Shown here: piece by piece, positions 39,696-48,479 of the stretch
How positions within the stretch are numbered: position 1 is the first letter of the stretch
Layout of the letters: each line of letters opens with the position of its first letter
Assembly: GCA_035499655.1 (NCBI GenBank)
Contig: DATJYL010000179.1
Coordinates: 1 to 63,468 of the forward strand
DNA from: Pirellulales bacterium
Lineage (GTDB): Bacteria > Planctomycetota > Planctomycetia > Pirellulales > JADZDJ01
Length of the DNA: 63,468 nucleotides
Reading direction: 5' to 3'
Translations under genes and position numbers: made by a program
The notes under the pieces: generated by a model
Told to the model about the DNA's origin: nothing
Databases searched by the model: none
The model's input: only the letters and a program-made list of their open reading frames with translations

Positions 39696-39903
39696 CCGGA
39701 ACGATCGAGCCACGTCTGTAACTGGGTTGGGGAAAAAGATGAAAGGCCGAGCGCACGAAAACGGCGCGCCGCCGGTTGAGTTTACACCCTATCCGCCGCA
39801 AAGTCAGCCTGTAGCCATTGCACGGAACCACCTGGCGACGGCCATCCGACCGCTTCACAGCACTTTCCTGCGGCTAAAACAGCCGTTTTTCCCTGTCACT
39901 CTT

Positions 39904-40185
39904 CTACGCCACACTGGCTTCCGGGTATCGACTGCGCCGATAAAAACCGATGCTTTCCAGCGCTTTGTAGACTTCTTCCAGCGTCTTTTCGCCGAAGTTC
40001 GAAATGCTCAGCAAATCTTCCCGGGTGCAATGCAGCAAGTCGTCCACCGTAAAGATGCCCCGCTCCTCCAGGCAATTGGTGGTCCTCACCGACAGGCCGA
40101 TTTCCGCGGTGCTCATCTCCAACCGTTCGGCCAAATCGTCTTGAGGATTGCTGATCGTGTTCAGCGGAATGCGAGTCCGACTCAT
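39904..40185 (-). CDS. Stand-alone RNA polymerase alpha-CTD-like protein
   Basis: The 93-residue product starts at ATG 40185 with GGGAGGG seven bases upstream; the longer frame to 40338 is not needed. Residues about 25-85 match the C-terminal domain of RNA polymerase alpha: IGLSVRTTNCLEERGIFTVD, DLLHCTREDLLSISNFGEKT, LEEVYKALESIGF, with the two helix-hairpin-helix elements that bind the minor groove and activators. The N-terminal dimerisation domain is absent, and the neighbouring genes are not ribosomal-protein genes, so this is not the housekeeping rpoA. It could act as a DNA- or sigma-binding adaptor that competes with or supplements the alpha-CTD. Similar short proteins exist in planctomycetes, but I know of no function for them. 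Confidence 0.85.
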   Translation of the reverse strand: MSRTRIPLNTISNPQDDLAERLEMSTAEIGLSVRTTNCLEERGIFTVDDLLHCTREDLLSISNFGEKTLEEVYKALESIGFYRRSRYPEASVA

Positions 40186-40528
40186 GGGTTCCCTCCCGTC
40201 AAGCAAGCAATAGTGTGCTGGCGCGCGACCCCACCGTGAGTTCGATTTCACGCCAGATATCAAGCGGTAAGTATAGCGATTTTTGCAATCTCGCCAACTA
40301 CCTTGCCTAAATTTCCCAGAATTTTTTGTGCCCGCCATCCTTCGCTTACACTCGCGCGGCCGATGCTAGCAACCAACTCCACTACGCCGCATCGGTGCTA
40401 GCGGTATACTGATGTATGGTATGTGAGGGTTTAGGGTTCAGAAGTCAGGGTTCAGAAATTCGTGAACTGAACTGTGATCTCTTCCCTGCCTCCCAGGACC
40501 CTGAACCCTTCCCCCTGAACTCCGACGC
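40186..40528. repeat. Intergenic region with TTCAGGG/CCCTGAAC repeats upstream of the helicase
   Basis: This 343-bp divergent gap separates the alpha-CTD-like gene and the UvrD-like helicase. The part from about 40425 to 40526 is built of GGGTTCAG/TTCAGG units in one orientation (GGGTTTAGGGTTCAGAAGTC, then AGGGTTCAG) and CCCTGAACC/CCCTGAAC units in the other (GACCCTGAACCC, CCCCTGAACTCC). Together these form an imperfect inverted repeat. The first half (40186-40380) shows no gene. The helicase promoter must lie within or upstream of the repeat. Confidence 0.6.
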
Positions 40529-42880
40529 ATGAACACCGAGCAACTCACCCCTGTTCAACTCGCCGCTGTCCGGCATGTCGATGGTCCGCTGCTTATTCTG
40601 GCTGGACCCGGCAGCGGCAAAACGCGCGTGGTCACACACCGCATTGCGCATTTGCTGGAGTTGGGCATTCCCGCGCGGAACATTCTGGCGCTCACCTTCA
40701 CCAACAAAGCTGCCGACGAAATGAAGCGCCGCGTGGCCCTGCTCGCCCCACTGGCCGCCGTGTGGATGAGCACCTTCCACCGCTTTTGTGCCCGCCTGCT
40801 GCGCGAATATGCCCCGCACATCGGACTGCCCGAAAACTACACCATTTACGACACGTCCGACAGCGCGCAAGCCCTGCGGCAAACGCTTGAAACTCTCGAT
40901 TTAGATCTCACCCACACTACGCCGGAGCGTGTGCAATCGGCCATCAGTTGGGCGAAAAACAATCTCATCACGCCGGAACAATACGAGCCGCGCAAAGGCA
41001 GCCCCGTCGGCGCCATCGTGGCCCGCGTGTATCCGGAATATCAAAAACGGCTGCTGGAAAGCGGCGCGGTCGATTTCGACGATCTGCTGCTGCACACCGC
41101 CGTGCTGCTGCGCGAGAATCCCGAAATCCGTCGCCGCCTGGACGAACGCTACCGTTACATCCTGGTCGACGAATATCAGGACACCAACTTGGCGCAGTAC
41201 ACCATTGTGCGGGCGATGTCGGTCGACTATCCCAATCTGGCCGTCACCGGTGATCCCGATCAATCTATTTACGGCTGGCGCGGCGCGAACCTCAGCAACA
41301 TTCTCGATTTTGAACACGATTACCCCAACGTCAAAATTGTGCGGCTGGAACAAAACTATCGCAGCACGAAACGGATTTTGCGCGTCGCCGACCGGCTCAT
41401 TTCCTTCAACAAACGCCGCAAGCTGAAAACGCTGTTCACCGATAACGCCGAAGGCCGCGCGGTCCAATTGATTTTTCATCCCACGCAAAAAGACGAGGCC
41501 GAGCAAATTGCCAGCGTCATTGAAGGCGACGTTCGCGCCGGCCGCCGCCGCCCGCGCCACTTCGCCATTTTTTACCGCACCAACGCGCTCTCCCGGGCAT
41601 TGGAATTTGCGCTGCGCGAATACGGCATTCCGTATCAAATGATCAACGGTCTGGAATTTTATCAGCGGAAAGAAATCAAAGACGTGCTGGCGTATTTGCA
41701 CTTGCTGAACAATCCGCGCGACAGCGTGGCTTTCACCCGCATCATCAACACGCCGCCGCGCGGCATCGGCCGTGGGACCATCGCCAAACTGCAAGAATAC
41801 GCCGCCGCCCGCGGTCTCACACTTCTTTCCGCCGCCCGCGAGGCCGGGTTGATCGAGGGCTTAACCAAGCGGGCCGCTGTGGCCGTGGCCAAATTCGTGG
41901 CTTTGTTCGATCATCTGGCTATTTCGGCATCCGGCGCGCCGGTGGAGGAAATCATCGGCCGCGTGCTGGCCGATTCCGGCTATCACGACTTCCTCAAAGA
42001 ATCGGAAGACGATGATGACGAGGAACGGCTGGCCAACATCGAGGAATTGCTCACCGCCGCCCGCGAGTTTGACGAAACCCATCCCGACCCCGGCGCGCTG
42101 GAAGCGTTTTTGGAACAGGCGGCCCTGGTCAACGACACCGACGCTTGGGAAGTCGACGACGACCGCGTCACACTGATGACCGTCCACGCCGCCAAGGGTT
42201 TGGAATTTCCCGTCGTGTTCATCATTGCTCTGGAAGAAGGCATTTTCCCGCACGAGCGCAGCCGCAACGAGGAAGATCAGCTCGAAGAAGAACGCCGCCT
42301 GCTGTTCGTCGGCCTCACTCGCGCCCGAGAGGAACTCCATCTCAGTCGCGCTTGCTACCGGCATTACCGCGGACAATTTCGCCCCACCGTGCCCAGCGCG
42401 TTCCTCATGGAGCTGCCGCAGGAAGAACTCGACTTCCAGCAACCCAAAGCGGCGCCGCTGGGTGATGGAGGACTTGCTGACGCCGGACTATCCGAATTGC
42501 ACGGCGAGCACATGCACCCCGACGACGCCATCGATTTCGATCCGCACGATTTAGAATTCCCGCCGCGCGATTCAACAGCCGGCGAAGAAACGCAGAGTGA
42601 GGGCGCCGTCTCCATTCCCACACTTCGTTTAACCACTGCCGCCGAACTCGCCGCCCGCAGCGCGGGAACAGCCGCCAGCGAATCGACTTCCGCACCGCCA
42701 GTCTCGCCGGAAGTGTTTCACCAAGGCATGGTCGTGCGCCATCCCCATTACGGCCTGGGCAAAATCGTCGCTCTCTCCGGCAGTGGCCTGAAACGTAAAG
42801 CCACCATCATGTTCGCCTCCGGCGCCGGCGAAAAGCATTTTCTGCTGGCCCACAGCCCACTCAGTCCTGCATCTTCATAA
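40529..42880 (+). CDS. UvrD/PcrA-type superfamily 1 DNA helicase
   Basis: This 3'-5' DNA helicase acts in nucleotide-excision and mismatch repair and in clearing recombination intermediates. The 783-residue product has all SF1A motifs: Q-motif LTPVQLAAVRHVDGPLLILA, Walker A GPGSGKTRVVTHRIAHLL, motif Ia LTFTNKAADEMKRR, motif II LVDEYQDTNLAQY, motif III GDPDQSIYGWRGAN, motif IV RTNALSRALEFALR, motif V TVHAAKGLEFPVVFIIALEE and motif VI VGLTRAREELHLS. An acidic linker (about 635-720) joins the PcrA/UvrD-type C-terminal Tudor-like domain (GMVVRHPHYGLGKIVALSG). Length and C-terminal domain favour PcrA/UvrD over Rep. The ATG at 40529 is preceded by repeat DNA and no strong ribosome-binding site. Confidence 0.95.
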   Translation: MNTEQLTPVQLAAVRHVDGPLLILAGPGSGKTRVVTHRIAHLLELGIPARNILALTFTNKAADEMKRRVALLAPLAAVWMSTFHRFCARLLREYAPHIGLPENYTIYDTSDSAQALRQTLETLDLDLTHTTPERVQSAISWAKNNLITPEQYEPRKGSPVGAIVARVYPEYQKRLLESGAVDFDDLLLHTAVLLRENPEIRRRLDERYRYILVDEYQDTNLAQYTIVRAMSVDYPNLAVTGDPDQSIYGWRGANLSNILDFEHDYPNVKIVRLEQNYRSTKRILRVADRLISFNKRRKLKTLFTDNAEGRAVQLIFHPTQKDEAEQIASVIEGDVRAGRRRPRHFAIFYRTNALSRALEFALREYGIPYQMINGLEFYQRKEIKDVLAYLHLLNNPRDSVAFTRIINTPPRGIGRGTIAKLQEYAAARGLTLLSAAREAGLIEGLTKRAAVAVAKFVALFDHLAISASGAPVEEIIGRVLADSGYHDFLKESEDDDDEERLANIEELLTAAREFDETHPDPGALEAFLEQAALVNDTDAWEVDDDRVTLMTVHAAKGLEFPVVFIIALEEGIFPHERSRNEEDQLEEERRLLFVGLTRAREELHLSRACYRHYRGQFRPTVPSAFLMELPQEELDFQQPKAAPLGDGGLADAGLSELHGEHMHPDDAIDFDPHDLEFPPRDSTAGEETQSEGAVSIPTLRLTTAAELAARSAGTAASESTSAPPVSPEVFHQGMVVRHPHYGLGKIVALSGSGLKRKATIMFASGAGEKHFLLAHSPLSPASS

Positions 42881-42884
42881 AGCC

Positions 42885-42902
42885 GTCCCGGCGCGCCGGG
42901 AC
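42885..42902. terminator. GC-rich hairpin after the helicase gene
   Basis: GTCCCGGCGCGCCGGGAC is a perfect 18-bp palindrome lying 5 bp after the helicase stop, followed by a second GC-rich half (CCGGTCGCGCCGG). No U-tract follows. It may slow or protect transcript ends between the convergent genes, but its terminator activity is uncertain. Confidence 0.45.
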
Positions 42903-42936
42903 CGGTCGCGCCGGAACTGCCGATACGCGCCGCTAT

Positions 42937-43722
42937 CTACGGATAACTCACATCCGCCGCCGGCGCCGCCACTTTATTTCCCCACAGCTTCACTTCGGCA
43001 ATGTCGCACGTGTCGTCAAAGGTCCCTACCCCAATCCGGCCCGAGGCGAACGTTTTGTCGTGCGCGGTCATCAGCGGCTTATCGGCGTCGGTGAATGGCG
43101 CATCGTCTTCGTGAAAATACGCCTCAATCAGCCCGCTGTCGGCGTCTCGCACAATCTTCAACCGATGCCAGGTTTTTTGATCGCCCCATTTCGCGCCGGC
43201 CGAAAGATGATCTTTGTCCGTAATCGCCGCTCGGTCAGCATTGTTCACGATGAATATTTGGTCCGCGTGCGGATCGCCGGTCACGGGAGCAAAATGCACG
43301 TAATAAAAATGCGACGGGTCTTGATAGCCAAACAGCAAGCATGCATCGCGGTGCGGATACTCGTGGGCTGTTTCCCGCATTTTCACTTCCAGCACGAAAT
43401 CGCCGACGTTCACGTCCTTAAGCAGAGCCACGTCCCACGGACTGCGATGCGGCAACTTCTTCGTGAGATTGGTCACCTTGTCGTTGCTGAACGCCTTGCC
43501 GCCGCCGTCCAGATCGATGATTTTCCACGCTTCCGGACTGGCTGGCTGCCAGCGGTCCGCGCCGCCTGAAAATGTTTCGTCCAACAGCAGCGGCAAATTG
43601 CTTAGGGAGCCGGCCGCCTTCGCCGCCCCCTGATCCGCCGCCAATGCAAAATAGCACGACCCCGTGAATGCAATGACTGTCGCCTGCCAAAATATAACTC
43701 GGCTCAATCGAATCTCGCGCAT
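42937..43722 (-). CDS. Secreted concanavalin-like (DUF1080/LamG-type) protein
   Basis: The 261-residue product has a signal peptide (VIFWQATVIAFTGSCYFALA, then ADQG) and a single jelly-roll domain resembling the 3-keto-disaccharide hydrolase (DUF1080)/LamG superfamily: LLDETFSGGADRWQPASPEA, VLEVKMRETAHEYPHRDACL, LFGYQDPSHFYYVHFAPV, WHRLKIVRDADSGLIEAYFH and SGRIGVGTFDDTCDIAEVKL. It probably binds or hydrolyses carbohydrate outside the cell. Catalytic residues cannot be assigned by eye. It is convergent with the helicase gene and shares orientation with the secreted PL1-like protein upstream, 158 bp away, so the two may work on related substrates. Confidence 0.75.
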   Translation of the reverse strand: MREIRLSRVIFWQATVIAFTGSCYFALAADQGAAKAAGSLSNLPLLLDETFSGGADRWQPASPEAWKIIDLDGGGKAFSNDKVTNLTKKLPHRSPWDVALLKDVNVGDFVLEVKMRETAHEYPHRDACLLFGYQDPSHFYYVHFAPVTGDPHADQIFIVNNADRAAITDKDHLSAGAKWGDQKTWHRLKIVRDADSGLIEAYFHEDDAPFTDADKPLMTAHDKTFASGRIGVGTFDDTCDIAEVKLWGNKVAAPAADVSYP

Positions 43723-43880
43723 GATGAACTCCCTCCGACTTTCACATGAACACCCCGATTATTCTGGCCATCCGCCCACCCCCCGTCAATGAAGCGCCGT
43801 AAAGAATCGCCGCAAACCTCGCGACCACGCATTCCTATGAGCCAGCAACTTCTCGTCAGGCTAACGTACTCAAAGCGACG

Positions 43881-46430
43881 CTAAGCACGCTTTCGACGCA
43901 AAACACATAATCCGAGCAAGCTCAAACTTCCAATCCAGCCCAGTGTCATCGAACCAGGTTCCGGCACGCCCGTGAATTCCAAAAATAAACTTCCCCCTTG
44001 CACGTTGGTAGAAAAACCAGCAGCAATCGAAGCAAAATTACCGCTAATGCTGCTGGCGGCGCCGATTTTCCACGAGTCGCCCACTTTGGGCAAATAGCTG
44101 TTGTCCAAAACCACGTCGAGCGAGCCCCCCAATGACAATTGACTGTCGACCGCGATGGTGTCGAAGCTGGCCAGTGACGCCAAATCGATCTGCAGCGAAC
44201 CGCTTTGCAGCGTCAAATTCCCCACCACGTGCGTGCTGCCGACAAACGGCAAAATGGTTTCCAAGTTATCGTTGATGTCGGGCATCGAGGCGGCGGCGAT
44301 CAATTGCAAATTCAAGTCGCTGCCGGGGGCCAATACACCCCCGGCATTGGTCAAACTGAAATTCACCGTGTTGGCGTGCAGCGTTCCGCCGGTGAAGTTG
44401 AAAGTTCCCCCCATCGCTCCCTGAGTCAGCAACGGCGTGGCCAAGGTTCCGGCGGAAAGCGTATAGGTTCCCGCGTGATTGGTCCCGCCAATGACCACGG
44501 AATTGCCGGCCCGCACAATACCCCCGGTTTGGTTCACTTGCCCGTTGCCGCCCGGGCCGATCATCAAATCTTGAGCCACGTCCAGCCAGCCGGCAGTCAC
44601 TGCCAACGTGGCTGTGTTTCCGCTGCTGGTAGCAATTTTGAGCGTTCCTGCGTGCTGGCCGACCACGTCGATCGTTACCGTGCCGCTGTCGCATTGCACC
44701 GTGTCATAGCGCGTCGGCTTGTACACCCCGGTTTGCCAGTTGCCGATTTCCGCATAGCGGCCGTTGCCATTGCCGTTGCTGAAAATCAGCGCGGTGCTGG
44801 CGGGCCAGGCGGCCAATTCATTCAGATAGCTATCCAAATTCGTGTACCCGTCGTTCATGACCGAGCCATTGTTATCGGCCACCGCGGGATTCAAGCCCAT
44901 CGCCAGTTCCCAAACATCGGGCATGCCGTCACCGTCGGTATCAAAGTTGGCAGGTCGGGTATAAGTTGAGCCTGTCGCGCCAACCCCATTGGCGGTGCTC
45001 ACCCCCGGGTTGTTCGCCGAACGGAGTTCCAATAATTTGTTCCATTCCAAATCGGGATCATTAGGATCGTTGCTCATGTACACGCCGGCGCTGTTGAAGC
45101 CGTTGTTCGGATCATCGAACGCCGCAATTTTTCCCGTGCCGGTCATGACTTCGTTCACGAGCCGGGTGTCCATGGAATCGCGATTCTGCCAGTTCGCGCC
45201 CACGTAGTTGAGCACCTGGTTGTAAGCGACCGCTGCGGTGTCGGTGACGCCGTTATAAGGAATTTGCGTGTATGGCCCGCTTTGCAAAGGTGAGCTGCCA
45301 AAACTCGAATTGGCGAGTGTCGTCGTCGTGCCATTCGTGTTCTGCAACACATTTCCCGTTTGATACACCATGGTCGAACTGGAGTTACTGAACGGACTGG
45401 TGCCGCCGGCGCTTTGATGAATGGTGAAGTCCGTATTGTTACCCGAGGAAGAATCACCGCCGGGCCCGACTTTGTAATAGTTCCCTTCGAATTCGCCCGC
45501 CCCGGGTTCACCGGAAGAGCCGTAGCCGGCATGGCCAAACCAGTTGTACACCACATTGTCGCGGAAATCGGTGTAAGCGGGCACGTTGTTGGTCAACTTC
45601 GATGAAACTGTTTGAATGGTGGGAATTCGGCCGTTTTCGTTCGCGTACAAATTGTGCGAAAACGTGCTCACCGCATTGGAACCCAGGCCCCACAGGTCGC
45701 CGAATGCATGGCTGGTGTAGACGCCATTGTTTTGGGCATCGGCCTGGGGATAACTTTGCCCTTGGGCAATGGTTGAATATTGAACCGTCACGTGACTGGC
45801 CATCTCGTTGGCCGAAATCGATTCGTCGGTGGCAAACAGGGCCGTGACGTGATCGACAATCACCTGGTTCGAATTGATGTCCATGTTGTCGTAGGTGTAA
45901 TTGTCGTAATAATTGCTGGTGCCGTTGGCTTTTCGCTCGCCATAGCCGATGGCGAGCGTAACATCGCGGATAATGTCGTTGCCTTGGGGCAGAGTTTGAC
46001 CCGCCACGGTTTGGCCATTGACTTTAATTTGCGCGCCCATCAGCGTAATTCCGCCGGGCGCGGTCTGGCCGGCAATGGTGACATTAGGCGGAATGTTGAT
46101 CGAGTTTTGCGTGTCCCAGCCTTCGTTATCCGTGGTCTTCAGGCCGAGCCAAATCGTGCCGCCGACATCGAACACAATGGTGGTTGGCCCACTGGCATTT
46201 TTCAATCCGTATTGCAAAGTGCCCGGCGTCAAGTCACCCAGTTTGGAATCCAGCACCGTGACGTGATAAACCGACCCGCCGGAGCCGCCTGTGGCGGCCG
46301 CTCCCGCGCCATCGGCACCGGGAAACGAAGGCACCGCAGCCAGTGAAGCAGCGCTCCACAGCGCGGCCAGCGAAGCCGCAGCCATTAACAAGGAAATAAC
46401 CAAACGAACTGGCAACGACCGCAATTTCAT
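43881..46430 (-). CDS. Pectate-lyase-like PEP-CTERM secreted protein
   Basis: The product is 849 residues from ATG 46430, chosen because GAGGAGG lies ten bases upstream; an earlier start at 46448 lacks this. A signal peptide precedes FPGADGAGAAATGGSGGSVY, the start of a PL1-type right-handed beta-helix with TIAGQTAPGGITLMGAQIKV, NSNQVIVDHVTALFATDESI and YSTIAQGQSY. The parts GNYYKVGPGG and VVYNWFGHAG fit pectate-lyase-like coils. FDTDGDGMPDVWELAMGLNP is a thrombospondin-type-3/dockerin-like calcium loop. Then come autotransporter-like repeats (NQTGGIVRAGNSVVIGGTNH), and the protein ends in the PEP-CTERM signal VPEPGSMTLGWIGSLSLLGL plus RRKRA. It should be exported and sorted to the cell surface. 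Confidence 0.85.
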   Translation of the reverse strand: MKLRSLPVRLVISLLMAAASLAALWSAASLAAVPSFPGADGAGAAATGGSGGSVYHVTVLDSKLGDLTPGTLQYGLKNASGPTTIVFDVGGTIWLGLKTTDNEGWDTQNSINIPPNVTIAGQTAPGGITLMGAQIKVNGQTVAGQTLPQGNDIIRDVTLAIGYGERKANGTSNYYDNYTYDNMDINSNQVIVDHVTALFATDESISANEMASHVTVQYSTIAQGQSYPQADAQNNGVYTSHAFGDLWGLGSNAVSTFSHNLYANENGRIPTIQTVSSKLTNNVPAYTDFRDNVVYNWFGHAGYGSSGEPGAGEFEGNYYKVGPGGDSSSGNNTDFTIHQSAGGTSPFSNSSSTMVYQTGNVLQNTNGTTTTLANSSFGSSPLQSGPYTQIPYNGVTDTAAVAYNQVLNYVGANWQNRDSMDTRLVNEVMTGTGKIAAFDDPNNGFNSAGVYMSNDPNDPDLEWNKLLELRSANNPGVSTANGVGATGSTYTRPANFDTDGDGMPDVWELAMGLNPAVADNNGSVMNDGYTNLDSYLNELAAWPASTALIFSNGNGNGRYAEIGNWQTGVYKPTRYDTVQCDSGTVTIDVVGQHAGTLKIATSSGNTATLAVTAGWLDVAQDLMIGPGGNGQVNQTGGIVRAGNSVVIGGTNHAGTYTLSAGTLATPLLTQGAMGGTFNFTGGTLHANTVNFSLTNAGGVLAPGSDLNLQLIAAASMPDINDNLETILPFVGSTHVVGNLTLQSGSLQIDLASLASFDTIAVDSQLSLGGSLDVVLDNSYLPKVGDSWKIGAASSISGNFASIAAGFSTNVQGGSLFLEFTGVPEPGSMTLGWIGSLSLLGLCVLRRKRA

Positions 46431-46753
46431 TACGCCTTGCCTCCTCAAAGAATTCAGACGCTTCGACCAAGCTGTTCCGCGGCACAGGTCCCAAAAACCT
46501 GTACTCTAAAAATGCGAAGCGGTGTCGATCCGTAAGTTCCCGGTCCTAATTCCCCCCAATCCAGATGCTCCCCTGATGCGCGTTCGACGCCAATCGATTT
46601 CAACAGCGCATCACCGACGAAATTGCACAATTCGTTGGACCCTATCATAACGTGGCGGAATCAATCATTGCAAGAAAAAAGACTGCAATTGCCACGTCGG
46701 TGCGCAAATGTTGGAACTGGAACGACAACGCTGCGACGTCCCACTTTCATTTA
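46431..46753. other. Intergenic region between the PL1-like gene and the YchF-like gene
   Basis: About 320 bp between genes on the same strand. Apart from the GAGGAGG ribosome-binding site of the lyase gene at about 46440-46446, I see no gene, hairpin terminator or repeat of the families seen elsewhere in the window. Confidence 0.45.
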
Positions 46754-47809
46754 CTAAACGCTGAACTTAATGTGCAAAATGTCTCCCTCTTTCACGACGT
46801 AATCTTTCGGCTCCTGCCGCATCAGGCCCTGCGCTTTAATTTCTCGTTCGCTCCCCAGGCGGATCAAGTCGTCGCTGTGCATCACTTCGGCTCGAATAAA
46901 GCCACGCGCTAAATCGGTGTGAATGTTCTCCGCCGCTTCCAAGGCCGTGCCACCGGTACGCAAAATCCAGGTCCTCACTTCTTTCTCGCCGGCGGTAAAG
47001 TACAGCATCTGCCCCGAGGCTTTCATAATCTGCCGAATTACATGGTCCCGATCGACCCGCTCCAGGCCGAATTCTTTTTCGAAGTTGTGGCGATCTTCCG
47101 CGCTCATCTCAGCCAAATCCATTTCCAGTCGCAGCGGCACCGCGGCCCAAGCCAACGACGGCGCACCCTTCTCTGGACTAGCAGCGCTTGACGGCGGCGG
47201 GTATTTGTCCGCGGGGTCATCATCCGCCAAATTCACCAGCACCATTTTCGGTTTTTCGGTCAGCAACCGAAACGACCGGGTGAACTTCCATTGCTCTTCC
47301 GAAAGCGCCGCCTCCCGCGCGTGTTTTCCCTCTTCCAATGTCGCCAACAAAATCTTGAGCGCTGCCAGTTCGTGTTCTTCTAGTTCCCGCTGATCTTTTG
47401 GCCGTGGCTTTTTCAGCGATTCCTCCAAGCGCTGCACGCGGCCGGAAACAATGTCCAAATCCGCCAGCAGCAAATCTTCTTCGAAGGTGCGTAAATCGAC
47501 CAGCGGATCGGCCCCCCCGTGCGCGGCCACGGTGAGCAGCAAACAGCCCGCCTCGCGAATCAGCGCCAGCCGGGCTGCATTCCCTTCATGAGTGCGCGCC
47601 AGTCCCGGCGTATCGACGATTTCCAGCGCCGCCATGGTCACCTTTTTGGGATGATAAATCCCGCACAGCGGTTCAACCCGCGCCTCCGGAATGGGCGCCA
47701 TCGCACTTTGCGAAACGTGCGCCAGCGCCGGGTCGGCTTTCACGCCGGTCAACCAATGGAACAGCGTGCTTTTGCCGGAACCCTGATAACCCACAATGCC
47801 GATTTTCAT
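46754..47809 (-). CDS. YchF/OLA1-like GTPase (DUF933 family)
   Basis: The 351-residue product belongs to the Obg-related YchF family, a ribosome-associated ATPase/GTPase. It has G1 GYQGSGKSTLFHWLTG at residues 7-22, G3 EIVDTPGLARTHEG, a coiled helical domain (RVQRLEESLKKPRPKDQREL), and the C-terminal TGS/DUF933 part (TGGTALEAAENIHTDLARGF, IRAEVMHSDDLIRLGSEREI, DYVVKEGDILHIKFSV), which is almost canonical. Two points differ from standard YchF: G1 reads YQGSGKS instead of the PNVGKS pattern, and the G4 region reads MVLVNLADDDP rather than the usual YVANVDE type. It may therefore be a divergent paralogue rather than the universal ychF. It stands alone, divergent from a small membrane protein gene. 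Confidence 0.85.
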   Translation of the reverse strand: MKIGIVGYQGSGKSTLFHWLTGVKADPALAHVSQSAMAPIPEARVEPLCGIYHPKKVTMAALEIVDTPGLARTHEGNAARLALIREAGCLLLTVAAHGGADPLVDLRTFEEDLLLADLDIVSGRVQRLEESLKKPRPKDQRELEEHELAALKILLATLEEGKHAREAALSEEQWKFTRSFRLLTEKPKMVLVNLADDDPADKYPPPSSAASPEKGAPSLAWAAVPLRLEMDLAEMSAEDRHNFEKEFGLERVDRDHVIRQIMKASGQMLYFTAGEKEVRTWILRTGGTALEAAENIHTDLARGFIRAEVMHSDDLIRLGSEREIKAQGLMRQEPKDYVVKEGDILHIKFSV

Positions 47810-48089
47810 GGAAAACTGTTCTACTCTTCCCTCTTCCGCGCTGTCCAGGGCGTGAAGCGGCCGTCAGAACGCAAACCAGCAGTCCTCCCCGCGATTCGCT
47901 CTGCTGCGCGCGAAAAAACAACTCAACTTCGCCCAATCGCTACACACCGCATTTTCGACATGGACAGTGCGCCTCGCATCGGGCCGGAGATTCCTCGCCC
48001 CACGCGTCGATGATGATTCGGGGCGGTCGGTGTGCCACGGCGATGTCGCCAATGTTCCGGCCGCCGATTATTTGCAGGAGCTCAGAAAC

Positions 48090-48311
48090 ATGTGGCGCTC
48101 ATTCTTTCTCGCGGTCGGTCTGTTTCTGGTCGTCTTAGGCGTGGAATCGATGCTTATCGACCAGGCCACGCTCACCAATCCCAGCAGCGACAGCGGCGGA
48201 CCAGCTGAAATCACTGTCGCCCCGCCCGATTGGGTTCCCTGGAGCCTGGTCTCCGCCGGCGCGGTGACCATCCTGTACTCCTATACCCTGCCGCAGAAAT
48301 TCAAGGGATAA
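48090..48311 (+). CDS. Small two-TM membrane protein
   Basis: I do not recognise it. The 73-residue product starts at ATG 48090 with CAGGAG nine bases upstream. The open frame to 47967 is not protein-like. TM1 is WRSFFLAVGLFLVVLGVESM, a polar loop (TNPSSDSGGPAEITVAPPDW) would lie outside, and TM2 is VPWSLVSAGAVTILYSYTLP, ending in QKFKG. Similar small proteins occur in planctomycetes, but no role is known to me. It is divergent from the YchF-like gene, with 280 bp between the starts. Confidence 0.68.
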   Translation: MWRSFFLAVGLFLVVLGVESMLIDQATLTNPSSDSGGPAEITVAPPDWVPWSLVSAGAVTILYSYTLPQKFKG

Positions 48312-48479
48312 GCTGGCGGAACGTTGTGCCGTTTCAAAGTAGGTCTGTGAAAACTGGCCAGCGAAAGCCGGCCAGGCCGGCGACCTCATTCCTTCGCGCA
48401 CAAAGGTAATTCAGGCTTTCCTGCCTCACGATTACGAGCACAGCTCAGCCAGGAAAGGCTGATTCACGGGACAATTGCT

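Noticed and set aside
40901-41794. A 297-codon minus-strand frame inside the helicase gene
   Set aside because: Antisense to the conserved SF1 motifs; composition is that of a shadow frame.
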